Part shown: positions 49,001 through 62,100 of the stretch, in pieces | How the letters are laid out: each line of letters begins with the position of its first letter | Position numbering within the stretch: position 1 is the stretch's first letter | Assembly (NCBI GenBank): GCA_935421135.1 | Contig: OW285192.1 | Coordinates: forward strand, 9,383,501 to 9,447,500 | Reading direction: 5' to 3' | Length of the DNA: 64,000 nt | DNA from: Bugulina stolonifera | Taxonomy: Eukaryota; Bryozoa; Gymnolaemata; Cheilostomatida; Bugulidae | Notes under the pieces: model-generated | What the model saw: the letters and a program-made list of their open reading frames with translations, nothing else | The model's database searches: none | Told to the model about the DNA's origin: nothing | Translations under genes and position numbers: made by a program

Positions 49001-51773
49001 ACAGCCAGTCAAAAACAGTAAAAAGTTCCTTTGCAAACTGGCTTAATGTAGTATTTGACTATTTTTTCTGGTAGAAATTATGGCAGATCTGCCATAACAT
49101 TGTCGTGCATGCCACCTGTTATTAATATAGGAACTTAGGCTATACATTATAATGATGCAGTCAAGATGCACATCAATATGTGTATTCTGTATGTACATGT
49201 AGTTCAACTAATTCAACAAAACGCAGTAGGGTCGAGGAAATTCCTTTTTGGTGCTGCTTTTGGAAGCCTTGATCACCATTTTCAGCATTTTGTAAGATTA
49301 CAAACCCGTTCTAAGAACTTGGGTTATAAATTTTATGATACAGCAAGTAGCACACATGCAAATGCACTCAAACTCCAGTATTAGCTTTATATACATGTAA
49401 CTCCAGAAATTTGTCTTTCTAAATCCACGTCTTTGAACCTAAACTATTGCAGAGAGCACGCAACAGTTCACACATAAATCAAAGCTATTGGTCATAATTC
49501 CAATTAGAAATAGAGAGAAAGTAAGAAAAACTGAGACTTAGTTTTGTACGTAATTGAAAGTTATTATTTTGATTCCAAATTTTTTGCACAAAAATACCAT
49601 GTATATGTAATATAATATGGGCCTTCCAGTAGCAGTAATGGTGCCAATAATTTGTCCAAAATGAAGTTAGTGGCCTACTATAATGTGCAACAGTAATCAC
49701 TACTGACAGTATGACACACTTAGTCTTGGTTTTTTAGCAAAGACTGTACAAATTAGAAAAAACGGTTTATCACATTTCTACATGTAGTTATCTAGCAATA
49801 TTCTATCAATCTTACAATAGATACTGGGATAGATTATCACTAATGCATAGGCCTATAAAATTGCTGTCTGATAAATCATCAATAGTCAGTCATCAAAGCG
49901 ACGTAGCATGCTGCCATAAGTCTCATGCCTGCTTCACCCTTTCTGTAGCTTACATGGTCTTCCTTGATACTGTCCTAAATTAGAAATTATTTCATAACTC
50001 AGTGTTAGCCTTTTGGTCCTGAAATTCAAGATTTGCAACTGGTTGTGTTTCAGTTATGGATTGATTATCAATTCTGATGAGATGCAACATTTTGCACACT
50101 GTACACTGTAACTCCTATCACTTGACGCAAGCTGAACCCATCTCAGCAACACAATTTTATTAGATATTTACAGTGAACCATAGTGATCCAAGCCTACATG
50201 TTGTTGCAATATACCAACAACCCTACCAGGATTATGCAAATTCAAAATACCCTGTCCAATAGTTTCTCTACCACCAGCATACATCCCTGCAGTTACAAAA
50301 TAATGTAAGGCAGAACAGCATTGGCAATATATTTGAATAAATTGGCAGGCCGAAACTTGTGGCCAATGGGTTGTACAAAGTGAAGTAAGCCCAATATCTA
50401 TTCAAGAAAAATTCTGACAAAGAGCAGCCCCTCCGCTCTACTCCATCTCCTAGGCCTAAACACTACAGCATAGCCCTAATATCAGTAGACCTATAATAGC
50501 AGGCAACAGTCTTATCACATGACTTTATGTTAACCACGTACCACACTTACATGTAAATACTTCTGCCATCTTTAGGTAGGTTTGATCCATGCTCAACTAC
50601 ATATCTTCTGTAGAACAGGATTCGTGAGAGAGAGATCTTGGTCATCTGGCACGCCCACCATCAGCAAGTTTGAGATTTATTCGATGGCCTTCAAGAAATA
50701 TAATATGTTACATGCATTCACAAACAAATCAAATATTCATCTAACTGCTTTTGTAGAATTATTAGAAGTAAACTTGTTGTGTTATTAAACCAGACTGTTG
50801 ATCTAAGGCTACCTGCAGTGTATAAGCCCTATGGGGCCTAAACATACCAACTTATTTTAAATATTGCACAGATGAAAGATTATTTTACCAAACCATAATT
50901 TCCTCTTGAAACCTCTCAAATTGGACAATCAAGCCAATTAATAGAAGCATTATGCAGCTGTATTATGGAGCAAGGTATCCAATAATCAAATTTAAATCTA
51001 ACAAGGAAAATGACTTATTATGTGGATTATGTTCACATTATTTCTGAAGCATCAAATAGATACAGTATCAGTATGTAATTAAAACTTAAAAGTACAGACT
51101 GAAAGCATTAGCTTTTAGCAGTCAACCATGTAATTGAATCTGAATAGGTAACTCATGCCTCTCACCTTTGACTGAATTATTAGGCTGCCTTGACCGGTTC
51201 TTTTGCTTTTGACCTTTGAGTTGGTGACAGAAGAAGTGATTTGAATTAAATTAGCATTCACCCAGCAGTTTCAGTTCTAATCCTGTCTATTTGTCACATT
51301 ATATTGGATAATTATTATTTATTTATAAATATAACTTGAAAGTAATTTTCTCATTTCGAAATTTTAGGGCTATTCTGTTGAGTTCCCTTCATCTGGTGGT
51401 CATTTGCATCTACTGTGCTTCTGACTCTGACATCCATTCCAAGTCATTATAAAAGTCTTTGGTTTTTATTTACAAGCAACTGCAACTCAGTAGAAGTTTT
51501 CAACTTATTAGATCCTCTACCATTTGGAATCAAATATGATTTATATATAGTTTTGTAACCAAAATAATATTACTTACAAATTGAAATTAAATTTCCAACT
51601 TTGCTCAAACAAGTAGGAAATGATAACAAAAAGTAGAAAGTACTGCTGAAAGAATACCCCAAGGCCTTTGTTAATAATCCTTTCGTTTGGTGTGCACTAA
51701 GCCCGTTATTATTTTTAGATCTTGGGCAAGAAAAGATCACATGGGCATGAAGAATTCCTTAGAAAATTGTATG
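46030..51773. other. Long gene-poor stretch
   Basis: 5.7 kb of AT-rich sequence with stop codons in all frames at short spacing. Isolated open frames (for example 47220-47552 minus, 49166-49384 plus) lack motifs and splice context. Scattered TACATGTA words. A regulatory region, introns of an unseen gene or old mobile DNA are all possible. Confidence 0.4.
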
Positions 51774-52493
51774 TGTATGTGCAGGGTTGGGAATCGCCAA
51801 TAGCATTCGATATTCGATGGCGATTTTCATTGGTCTATTCACCATCGATTCCACCTAATCGTTGGTTTCCAACAAAGCCATCGAAATGCATGTATTCGTT
51901 GGTTTTATAGGGTTACAGCTGCATTCGATTGTCACTAAGCTGCTAATTGATCTGCTAGTAATGTTTAGTACAGGAAATAAATAAAAAGCCTCGTAGCTTA
52001 GTTCTTATCTTTTTAATAAAAAAAATGATGATGAGCTGTTTTATTTAATAATAAAATAATAGCCTCTATTTGCAAGCTAGGATGAAATGTGAGTGGCTAG
52101 CAACAAACAAGAAATAATAGCCTGGAATTTCTGGCTAAGATTTGCTGTACATATAAATATTTGGAGGCTAAAGAGAAACATAAAGGTAGAGGAGATAACT
52201 CTAAACTATGAGAAAATGCAGATAAAACTGGTAATATTAGGCACAGATGTTATAACATTTTAAAGTAATAGACAAAATTAGTAAAGGCAATAAATCTCTC
52301 CATTTTTACAAAAATTATACCCATATACATGTGCATTTTCTAAAATCGTCATCGACTGTACAATCGATTGAAGTACAATCATTGATTTGGTAAAGTAACA
52401 ATCGAATGCTTGTATTCTTTGGTTTAATCAGCATAATCGAAAATCAGAAATCGAATGCAAAAGTAGATCAAAGTTCCCAACCCTGTGTATGTG
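51774..52493. mobile_element. 704-bp hAT-like MITE (with TSD)
   Basis: The body 51782-52485 begins CAGGGTTGGGAA and ends TTCCCAACCCTG, flanked by the perfect 8-bp duplication TGTATGTG (51774-51781, 52486-52493). Interior contains many ATCGA/TCGAT words and no coding capacity. Confidence 0.88.
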
Positions 52494-52795
52494 TGTATGC
52501 GAGAGAGGACAACTCCACAGAAAACCGGGGTTCAACAGGTTGTTATATTATATATATATAACTTTATTTAATGTGCAATATATATAGTATACAGTATGTA
52601 TGAATATCAGCATCATGCTTTTGTTTTTTATATTGAAAACTTTTGCATGTTTTTCATGATCAGCACATGCTAATTTACCAAAATCAACTGTTAGCAAGTT
52701 TCAAGGAATTTTTTTTACAAACTTGAAAGATAAATCTACCTTGCTACCGGACTATATAGCATCAGGCTATAATGTCAGTTTACAGTGTGATGGAG

Positions 52796-52946
52796 GTGCC
52801 TCTTCCAACCTTTGTAATTTGATATCATCCTTGCTATTCATACTTAGCTGCAACCATATACATGTAGTTGCCAACTACATGTATATGGTTGCAGCTAAGT
52901 ATGAATAGCAAGGATGATATCAAATTATAAAGATTGGAAGAAGCAC
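52796..52946. repeat. Nearly perfect ~150-bp palindrome
   Basis: Arms of 70-75 bp around the single base at 52871. Between 52801-52870 and 52872-52941 only two mismatches were seen. The centre reads GTAGTTGCCAACTAC. The RNA would fold into a long hairpin with essentially no loop. Confidence 0.92.
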
Positions 52947-54345
52947 AACAGGCACACATGTGGCATCAACTGTTACCGGAAATGCGTGCAAATGGGCAGG
53001 TGAGAGCAAATAAAAACTAAAAATTGAATATGCCGAAACACCGTGCACCACTACATAATGCGTTTATCGTAATATAATATAAACTATATTTACTTTAAAG
53101 GTATTCAGTGTTCACTCTGCCAACAGATGGAAAGAGCAGCCCAAATATTCTACCACTTGTTGTAGGTCTGTTTTAGATTGAAGTTGTCCTCTCTACATTA
53201 TCCTGTGCTGATATCATATAGGTTTATTTTACAAGTCTGGGTTAAATAAGAACATCTATCTGTAGATAAACCTTGTGAATTGAGATGCATGAGGCTTTAG
53301 ACTATCTGTAGGCAATCCGTAGGTATAGGACAGGCTGACAGGAAGCAAGGCCTAGAGTAAAACCTCAAACTGATAGCTACCTGCATGTCAAGTTTGTTAC
53401 TTGTTCAAAATAATTCATGTAATCTCCTCTCATTGTATGGTGTACTTGGATTCTTCCATACAGGCATAGTTCATAGACCAAATGCAGGTTCCAGAACAGC
53501 TAACTACATGCAGAAGCAGAGCTATACAAAGCAGGAAAAAAGTTGCTATTAGCACTACAATATGAACTTTCATAGTATCATGAAGGTATTGTGCTGGTCA
53601 TGATTCAATGATCATAGCAATAATGCTGAACAGTGTATGTGATCCTATTATGCAATGCCCGTGGCAGTCGGTTCTGATAGAATAGGAAGTAAGTGTAGGC
53701 TAATGCACGACAGCGTGTTCATGAGAGCTAAAGGGAAATGGTCTCTTTGAATTCATTCACACTACTAGTTAAGGTAACTCACATGTCAAGGTATGTACAT
53801 GCAGTTTAGCATCAATAATATACAATGCAGAAGTGCGCATGTTTATTTGTTATAACGGTTTGTTACAAAGATAATGTTAGGATACTTGTCCTTTACATCA
53901 ATAAAAATGAAAGTATTTGGAAGTTATCTATCAGTACAACGTTAATTGATTTGATTATCTAGAACATCAATATTACTTCAGATTTGACTGTCCTAAAGCT
54001 AAGATTGAAACTACATGTACATGCATAATAATTGTTGAGTGATATGCTTTGTCCACTGTGTTAATCAGGGCTCTACTGCACCTAATATTAGGTGCAGTAG
54101 AGCCTCAGGTTCAAATTCCAATCATCGGTTTCACAGATGTGAAACCGCATCGCTGGCTGTTCAAAATTAAATCCCTTGCAAGTTAAATTAATATCACATG
54201 TACCATGTACTCAAAACCACCTGAACAAGAGTAAACTTACGCCCACACAGCAATAACTGAAGGCGTTCTCTACAGGTATGCTTGCATGTGCTTTATGAAT
54301 TTGGGATAAGTCAATAATTTAGAGAAATTTGAAGTATACAACAGA
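52947..54345. other. Intergenic, duplicated upstream block
   Basis: 53215-53780 resembles about 24000-24530 and belongs to the segmental duplication that carries the nucleotidyltransferase-TPR genes. No gene was found. Confidence 0.5.
54060..54190 (+). mobile_element. Possible SINE-like sequence containing a 36-bp perfect palindrome
   Basis: GGTTCAAATTCC near 54108 resembles a B box. Immediately before it, 54069-54104 is a perfect 36-bp palindrome (GGCTCTACTGCACCTAAT and its complement). A second small hairpin (CGGTTTCACAGATGTGAAACCG) follows. Boundaries and class are uncertain. Confidence 0.3.
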
Positions 54346-54480
54346 TGTGATCATGTGACCATGTGACCATGTGACCATGTGATCATGCGATCGTGTGGTC
54401 ATGCGATCGTGTGATCATGCGATCGTGTGATCATGCGATTATGTGATCATGTGAACATGCGATCATGTGATCATGTGATT
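54346..54480. repeat. 8-bp tandem repeat (GTGATCAT/GTGACCAT)
   Basis: About 16 copies of an 8-bp unit alternating GTGATCAT, GTGACCAT and GCGATCGT variants. Confidence 0.88.
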
Positions 54481-54512
54481 GATTAACCAGGAAGATAGTT
54501 TAAATTATATAG

Positions 54513-55790
54513 CAAAGACGAAACGTACAGTCTGTAGTCTGCCGTCCTCCAATCGGAATCGGCGTCGAAAACCAGGATGATTTATATATGTCACAATGCT
54601 GCCAGTGAGGATCTCGGCTCCGGATGGTGCAAGGACCTTGGGAACGAGTCCACCGAGATTGCTGCCGGGGCGAGTCCCTAGCCTTAAGCCCTTAGACCTG
54701 ACCTAAGGCGGGGTGGGTACACGACCCATCCCACCCACCGAATAAGTGTTGAAACCCTGGCTATGCCGGCAGTGAAGATGCTCCTGGACCTGTGGCTTAT
54801 ATATGTTACAATGAGGATCTCGGTTCCGGGTGGAGCTAGAACGTTGGAACCAGGTCCCCAGGCATCGCTGCTGGGGCAGAGCCATAGCCTTAGGCTCTCA
54901 AACACAACCCTGGGCAGGGTGTGTCAGGTACCCACCCCCACCCGCTATGTTAGTGTTGGAACTCGGGATATGTACTTGGAGTTGTCTCCCTAATGCAAGG
55001 AAACACAACTCCTCATGAGGTCACTGTAACATGTCTGCACCAACAGAATTCATACACATGCATGACCACAGTACATGAACACAAGCCATCATTTCATGTG
55101 AGCAAAGCGAGCAAATTTTGCAGTGAAACTTGCATCGCAGACCAAGCACGAAGTGCATGTCATATATATATATGTATATATATATGATGTCATCGATGGT
55201 GTCATAGATGGTAACATAACAAAAGACGAAACGGTCTACGGTTAACGGCCTGCCATCCTCCAATCAGATTTGGGGTCGAAAATTGAGACGATTAATATAT
55301 GTTGCAATGCTGCCGGTTAGCATCTTGGCTCCGGCTGGTGCTAGGACCTTGAGATCGGGTGTCCAGGTTTCGCTGCCGGGGTGGGTCCCTGGCCTTAGGC
55401 CCTTGGACTCGACCCAGGGTGGGGTGAGTACACAACCCACCCCACCTGCCGAATAAGTATTGGAACTCGGACTATGCTGGCAGCAAAGATCCTCCTGGAC
55501 CCGTGATTTACATATGTTATAATGAGGATCTCTGTTCTGGGCGGTGCTAGGACCTTGGGACCAGGTCCCCAGGCACAGCTGCCGGGTCAGAGCTGTAGCC
55601 TTAAGCCCTCAACCCTGACCAAGGGCGGGGTGGATACCCTACCCACCCCACCCGACACATTGGAGTTGGAACTCGGGCTGTTAGCTTGGAGTTGGGTTCC
55701 CAATGCAAGGGAGCAGAACTCCTCATGGAATCATTGTAGCAAGCCTGTGCCACCAGAGGTCTTGCACATGCACAACCACAGTACAATGAA
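54513..55790. repeat. Nested GC-richer repeat: two ~570-bp copies, each with two sub-repeats
   Basis: About 54513-55076 and 55222-55790 are diverged direct copies ~710 bp apart. Inside each, a ~215-bp sub-repeat occurs twice (ATGAGGATCTCGGTTCCGGG-like start, CACCCCACCC-like end). Open frames on both strands reflect the repeat and are not considered genes. Confidence 0.8.
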
Positions 55791-56118
55791 CACAAGCCAT
55801 CATTACAGACCAAGCACGAGTTGCTTGTATAACATAAAAGAGAGGCTTTTTATGAAAAGGTTGCCCTTGTCCATAACATTTTAGCCAGCCTCACAATTCT
55901 TTGGGGTAACCATGTCGATGATTGATCTGAGAATGAAACCTGAGCATCTTTACAATACAATAAACTTCAAAGTCAACTCACGTAGGCTTGGTAAATTTAG
56001 ACAGGCTGCACACCATTTTGAAGCTAAAAATATGCTCTACACATCTGGTAGAGTGAAATCTCAAGCTAGGTGCATAATGAACTGTTAGAGCACAACGATA
56101 ATATATAATATATTTCAG
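55791..56118. other. Upstream of nucleotidyltransferase-TPR gene B
   Basis: No gene. It corresponds to the region upstream of copy A and ends in the shared acceptor TATTTCAG. Confidence 0.5.
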
Positions 56119-56161
56119 GTGTACTGCATGAAGTTGGATAGGGCAAAAGAAATCTGAAGAT

Positions 56162-59100
56162 ATGGGGGACTATGAGGTGCGACCCTTTAATATACATCAA
56201 TCATGCATACCTATTACACGTATACATGTGCATACATGTACACTATACGTGTAATAAATAAATTGTTAGTGTATGCCCAAAGTTGCTATATGTGCGCTTA
56301 TGATGCCACACCACAATGAAGCAGCAATGCTGAAAACCTCAAACCTGGAATAAACAAGTGTTTCAATCAGCCAAACTTGGTTACTTTCTCATAAATGCAG
56401 AGTCATCTGCCCACTTTCAATAAAAGTCATAAAAGATGGAGAAAAAAGTGTTGATTTATTGTAAGACTCTGCTAAACAGATATACCCTAAAAGCAGAAAT
56501 TTTCAGCGGAAGAAAGTTTCGCGAGTTTGCTAATCCTGGAGCATTTTGCGATAGAAATATTTAGGGAGTTTGGCCTATCGCAAAATTTGTTAGGTCCCAA
56601 AGTTAATGTTTAAGCATATGCATATTTCAGCATTAGAAACAAGCTCAGCTAAGCTGTATGTTTACTCAGATTTAAACCCCATTTACATAGCTGTATGTAT
56701 GGTCTGTTTAAACCAGTAGGGGATGGAGGGGGGCACACTGGGACAGGGGGTACATTGGGACATTTTGTTTATAGGTAGTTTTCTTCGTTCTACAACTGTC
56801 AAAGTTCAGTTGAAAACAGGAAATGGCATAAGATGGTTGCCATGTTGAAAAGAGCAGGCTAATTGAAAACAAGAAAATTTGGTGGGCAAATGAAAAATTT
56901 TCATACCAAAAGTATTTATTTACCTCGGTATTGATTTAATTATATTAGCAACATGCTTATGATTATGTTTTTGTCCCTTTGGTAGTTTGAAACACTGTTA
57001 ATGAGGATCACAGCATATCAATCAATTGCAGACATGTGCCAAGCAGACAAATACTCAAGTCAAGAGTCAAGTAAGAGTATAAATTCCCAATTGATAAAAA
57101 GTAATTTAGAGTAAACTCATAGGATGAAGCAAGTCAAAAGTAGAGTAAGAGTAAATAAACAGCCATTTTGAAAAGTAAAGTAAGAGTCAAGCAACTAGTG
57201 CCAAAATGCTAGAGTCAGAGTAGAGTCAAAAGTACAGCGGTATGTCAAAGAGAATACCAATGGGAATTTTGTAGAACACAAATTTCTGATGTATACAAGT
57301 GTGACAACACACAATAGGTAATACCTAGTGTTAGATCCAATTTTCTGTCAGTTAAAGTAGTTCTGAGGAACAAAGGCTATTTCAAATTTGCACTTATTGT
57401 AATGGTAGGTCTGTTTATCTATAAGCCTCTCAGCTTCTCTATGGTGGACAAGACTTATTACATAATTACACCAAACCAATAGAATTATCATTGATAGCTG
57501 AGAGATTAGAGTAAAGTAAGAGTCAAGCATCATGCTTTGTAAGAGAGTAGAAGTAAAAGTCAATTCCCAGCTTTCACACAATACAAAAGCACAAGTCAAT
57601 TGAAAGTAATGAAAAGCTGTTGCACGAGTTAACTTGAGTCGAGTAAAATGACTCGAGTGCCCATGTCTGATCAATTGAGTGCTAAAGTAATTTAATTTTA
57701 AGTTAGATGTGGTTTACATAAAAAAGTCCTATCGGGGCGCATTGGGACGCATGTCTTGGGGGCTAATTAGCCCCATATGTATCATTTTTTAAGGCTAATG
57801 AAGCGAACAATTATTTTGGGGTTTTTAGAGCATGATTAGGAACAGAAACTCTACTGCTAGAGTCAGGCATAGCAATGAAAAGATTCTTCAAGCAGTGAAG
57901 TAGGTGGTTAACAAGAAGCTGACAATTTGTGAGGCTCCAGATGTTACCACAATCAGCAAGTCAATTCTTTAGCAAGGGCAGTTAGCAAATATAGACAATC
58001 TATGTATTTGATGGATTTTAGAACTAATGTTGCTTATAATGACTGTTTTAGGTTATTCCTTTACTTTTCAAATACTTTTCGGCGACAGAACATCGAACAG
58101 TACCACAAGTCATTGAGAGATATCGAAAACCTTGTTTTTGGAAGAAAATATAACTCTTGAAATAAATCCAAACCAATCACACTGTAAACATATATAGTCC
58201 CAATTAGCCCCGACCCTTGTCCCAATGTACCCCATATGGGACAGTTGACAACTCTATGTAAAATTCATTTCATGAAAAATTGGTAATTGCTAGAAATATA
58301 ACATTTTTGCTAAGAATCTGTATAGAAAACGTATGAAAGCATGTTTTAAAGATGATTTCAAGCATTTATTCAAAAATCTCAGCGAGCAAAACTGAAAAAT
58401 GTAAATTTTGTCCCAATGTGCCCCCGTCTTCCCTAATTATTTAAATCATTTTGAAAGCAAAATTTGATAGCGATGGAAATTATTCGCGCTAAATTCGTGA
58501 AAGTTAAAACTCGCAAAAAGTATCTGCTTTTAGGGTAATTGGAAGAATTCATTAAACTCTGCGCAGTGCAGTGTTTTATAAATTCTTCCACATGTTTATC
58601 TGTTTTGATAATTGAAATAACTTATAAAATACTGCAGCATGCTACGTTGAACCTATACTATACATAACAATACACAATATACAGTTGTCTGTCATAGTAC
58701 AAGGAGTAAACTATTGACTACATTTGTTAGATCAGTGATGCTAAGTTAGAAGAGTTTAAGAGGGACTACTGCTGTGCACCTGGTGGTAAATATAACATAG
58801 AGATACAACTCCCACATTTGGCTAAACTAGCTGACAGCTACCTGAACAAATATAAGAGAACTGGAGATTGGACAGATGTACTCAAGGTAAGTAATTCACA
58901 TTTCATGTACACTGTATTCATAATGGCTGCTAACTTAATATGAATCAGTAGGACAGGACAGTACAGGTCTAGAGTGTACGAGTAATATTGTATAAATTAA
59001 CAACAAAATTACTTGGACAGGCAAATCTGTCTAAAATAGTCATAAGTATATAGTACCTTTGGGGGGACAACTTCCAATGGGCACCAGAATTCACATCCAT

Positions 59101-62100
59101 ATAGACGGTGATAGTCAGGAATAAGTGACCCATCGGTCTACCAATTAGACTGTTAGACGTGTTTACAGCTGAAATTATTTCAATTGAATTTCTGTGGTCT
59201 GTAATACAGTTAGCCTGTAGAAAAATAAAATTTTGAACCCCAAAGGCTAAACATATTAGCTCGAACTACTGTCAACCGTATTTTAGTAATTTGAATAATA
59301 TGGAACAATATAGGTTATATTCATGCATGTATTTCATGCGTATTTGTTTTAGGCTCATACACTGTATAACTCCTGTGCTGTTCGGGCTCCAGCCATCGAA
59401 ACTGATTTGTGGGAGAGAAAAGCATTCGAAGCACAAATGCTTTATTGGGGAGCTGACAGAGCTTGGGGTTTTGAAACACAGAAGAATTTGACTGGTGAAT
59501 TAAAAGAAGAAATAGAAGGAATTCGTTCCAACTTGAAAACAGTGCTGATAGATGTGGACAAAGCAGTAAAACGGCTTGACTTAGCTAAGATCAGGGATCA
59601 ACAGTTTCTGAGTCAGTTCCAAGATGACATACAAAGAATGTCACTTTCTTGTACAGACGCTGTGTTGAAATTTGCTAAAACGGTGTTTGAGTTCAGTGTT
59701 GCTAGTTTGTTAGTTCAGCCCCCGTGTGATTTCTGTGTCGTTGCCATTGGCTCAATGGCAAAAGGTGAAGCTACGCCATATTCCGACCTAGAATACATGT
59801 TTCTAATTGAGCGAGATGAGCCTGATGTCGTAGAATATTTTGAAAAGCTCGCAGTTTCCAGTTACTTTATAATAGGAAATCTTCAAGAAACGCCGCTAGG
59901 CTACATGGCGGTTGAAGAACTACAAGGATGGTTTGATGATAAACAGAAGAGTGGTTTCAAAATTGATGGACTGAAAGATGGAGCTGGAAATATCCCAACA
60001 GGAAATGGCACCTCGTCGCAAAAGAACCATTTAATAGTGACTTGTTCTACACTCATTCAGAACTACAAAACAGTTTTGGATTGTCCACAAGAGGATGCCA
60101 TCAGAGGTGATTTGACCGCCAAATTGCAGTACACCAAACCTGTGTATTACAATCAAGAGCAAGCCAAAAAGTTGTTAGAAAGATTTTGTGAGCAAAAGAA
60201 CCTCTTGCAACCAAACGAGGAGAGGCAGAAGGCGAATACAGATATGTTTATATCTGATAGCAAAAAGTATGGGTTCAAGCCAACTGAAGAGCTAATCAAC
60301 AAAGGATTCTCAATAAACACAAAGAGAGAATTGTACAGATATCCATCGATATTGCTGTACAATCTTTCAATCATCTTTGATTCCAGTAAGCAAAACTCCT
60401 GGGAGACTCTTGAATCGTTATCAAGAAATGGATCCATTTCACATTCAATATTTGAGTCCATTTCCTTTCTATTGGCATGTGCTTGCTATTTTCGACTGTC
60501 CACATATCTTTTCTATGACTCAGCGGATGATCGCCTTTCAGTTCTTCCAGCAAGTTACTTTTCGGCGACAGAACATCGAACAGTACCACAAGTCATTGAG
60601 AGATATGGAAAACGATGGTTTCTCTCTCAAAGGCTTTTTAACTTGCATTGTGACCATTCTGTGCCTCTAAAAAGACACTTTGGAAAATGTCAGACTCATG
60701 TTGACATAAAAGAATTTGGAAGAATGGAGATTCAGCAACCCAACTGGTTGGTGAAATTCCAGACATTGCACTGTTGCAACAGGTGGTCAAAAAGTCAAAG
60801 TCACATTGAGGAACATATTGGTAAGATTTCAGTGCTCAAGAATCCAGAGCACACCATTCGCGAAATCTACAATCTAGTAGACCATGACTTTCATGAACTT
60901 TGGAATTCCGTCAAAGCTCTAACATATTCTTTGTGCGAGATAAGGAAAGACGAAGAAGCCCTTTCCTATCATCTCATAATCCAGAGGATGATTGAAGCCG
61001 GAGAGGGCCCCGAGAGCTATAAGGAGCAGCAGCTGATCATGGCTGATTCCAAAGGAGAAGCAGCTGATTGTTACTATGGTTTGACAAGATACGAAGAGGC
61101 GGCCATTGAGTATGCTTCTTCTTTAGAGATACGTAGCCATGTTCTGCCTGCCAACCATGAGCTCTTAGCTAAGATGCATTTTTGTATTGGTAGGTCATAT
61201 AACATGATGTACAATTACAAGAAGGCAGAAGCACACCTCAGTAAGGCATTACAGCTCTGTTATAACCAGGCGTCTGTTGAAGTTGTACACAATTACTATG
61301 GTGAGGTCATCCATTTGGGTGAATGCTCCAAGCCTTTGATTGGTCTTTTAAAAAAGAGTCCTGAAGAGAGACTTCGATTTCTGAACAACCCCACCAAGAT
61401 ATTAGCACATGTTCTGTGGACACTTGGTCTCAATTACTTCTATACAAAGCGTTACTTGAGAGCTTCCTGCTACTTTGATAAAAGTAAGTCCATGTTCTTT
61501 GAGCTTTATGGAATGGATGCTTGTCACAGGGATATAACCCATATACTCTACGCTTTGGCCTGTGCCAAAAGCATGGTAGGCGACCATGTGGCAGCAGATA
61601 TGCACTTTTGGAAAGGCATCAATATGACCATTCAATTATATGGAAAAGGAAACAGATTTCGTGCATCAGTATTACATTTTCTCACCAAAGGAACTAATTC
61701 TACAGTAAAGATTAAACTTGTGTTCAAAGCTTTTACAAGTCTGTCACGATATCGAACAGCACATGCCCAATCAGCTACAGCTTTGAACAGGTTTGGTCTC
61801 CACCTTGTCTCTTTCAAGCAGCATGAATTGGCTAATTTTATCCTAAGTTATACTCTGAGAGCATTTCGACAGTCATCTACAGAACTTAAATATTCCTCTG
61901 GGTACATTTCCAATACAATATCTCATCTAGCTTTGAATCAATGGCAAAGAGGTGACTTTGTGTCTGCTGAAAAGCTATATATTGAAGCGTTAGATGAGCT
62001 GAAAGAATACGAGGAACTGTTCCCAACACCTGCAGCTTTAGAGCGAGGAGAAATACTACAGAGCATGGGCAGGATGTATGAAATCAAACAATATCACAAC

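Larger units (their letters stand above)
56714..58433. mobile_element. Inverted-repeat DNA element (pogo-like?) in intron 1 of copy B, carrying an exon fragment
   Basis: The left end has GGGGGGCACACTGGGACA and a second GTACATTGGGACA. The right end has the complement TTGTCCCAATGTGCCCCCG (and GTCCCAATGTACCCC near 58220). It contains the 641-bp hAT-like MITE and a 58-bp copy of exon 3 sequence (58073-58130). A broken frame from 57832 (MIRNRNSTARVRHSNEK, with a stop after 23 codons) is vaguely like a pogo DNA-binding domain. Class and exact ends are uncertain. Confidence 0.55.

Noticed and set aside
52796..52946. Palindrome as a classical microRNA precursor
   Set aside because: A one-base centre leaves no terminal loop, and the stem is too long and too perfect. 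A dsRNA or siRNA source is more plausible, and nothing proves expression.
54100..54125. Possible tRNA gene because of the GGTTCAAATTCC word
   Set aside because: The surrounding arms do not form acceptor or T stems; a SINE-like remnant fits better.
54684..55813. Open frames on both strands in the GC-richer repeat
   Set aside because: They follow the nested repeat, lack known motifs and appear on both strands.
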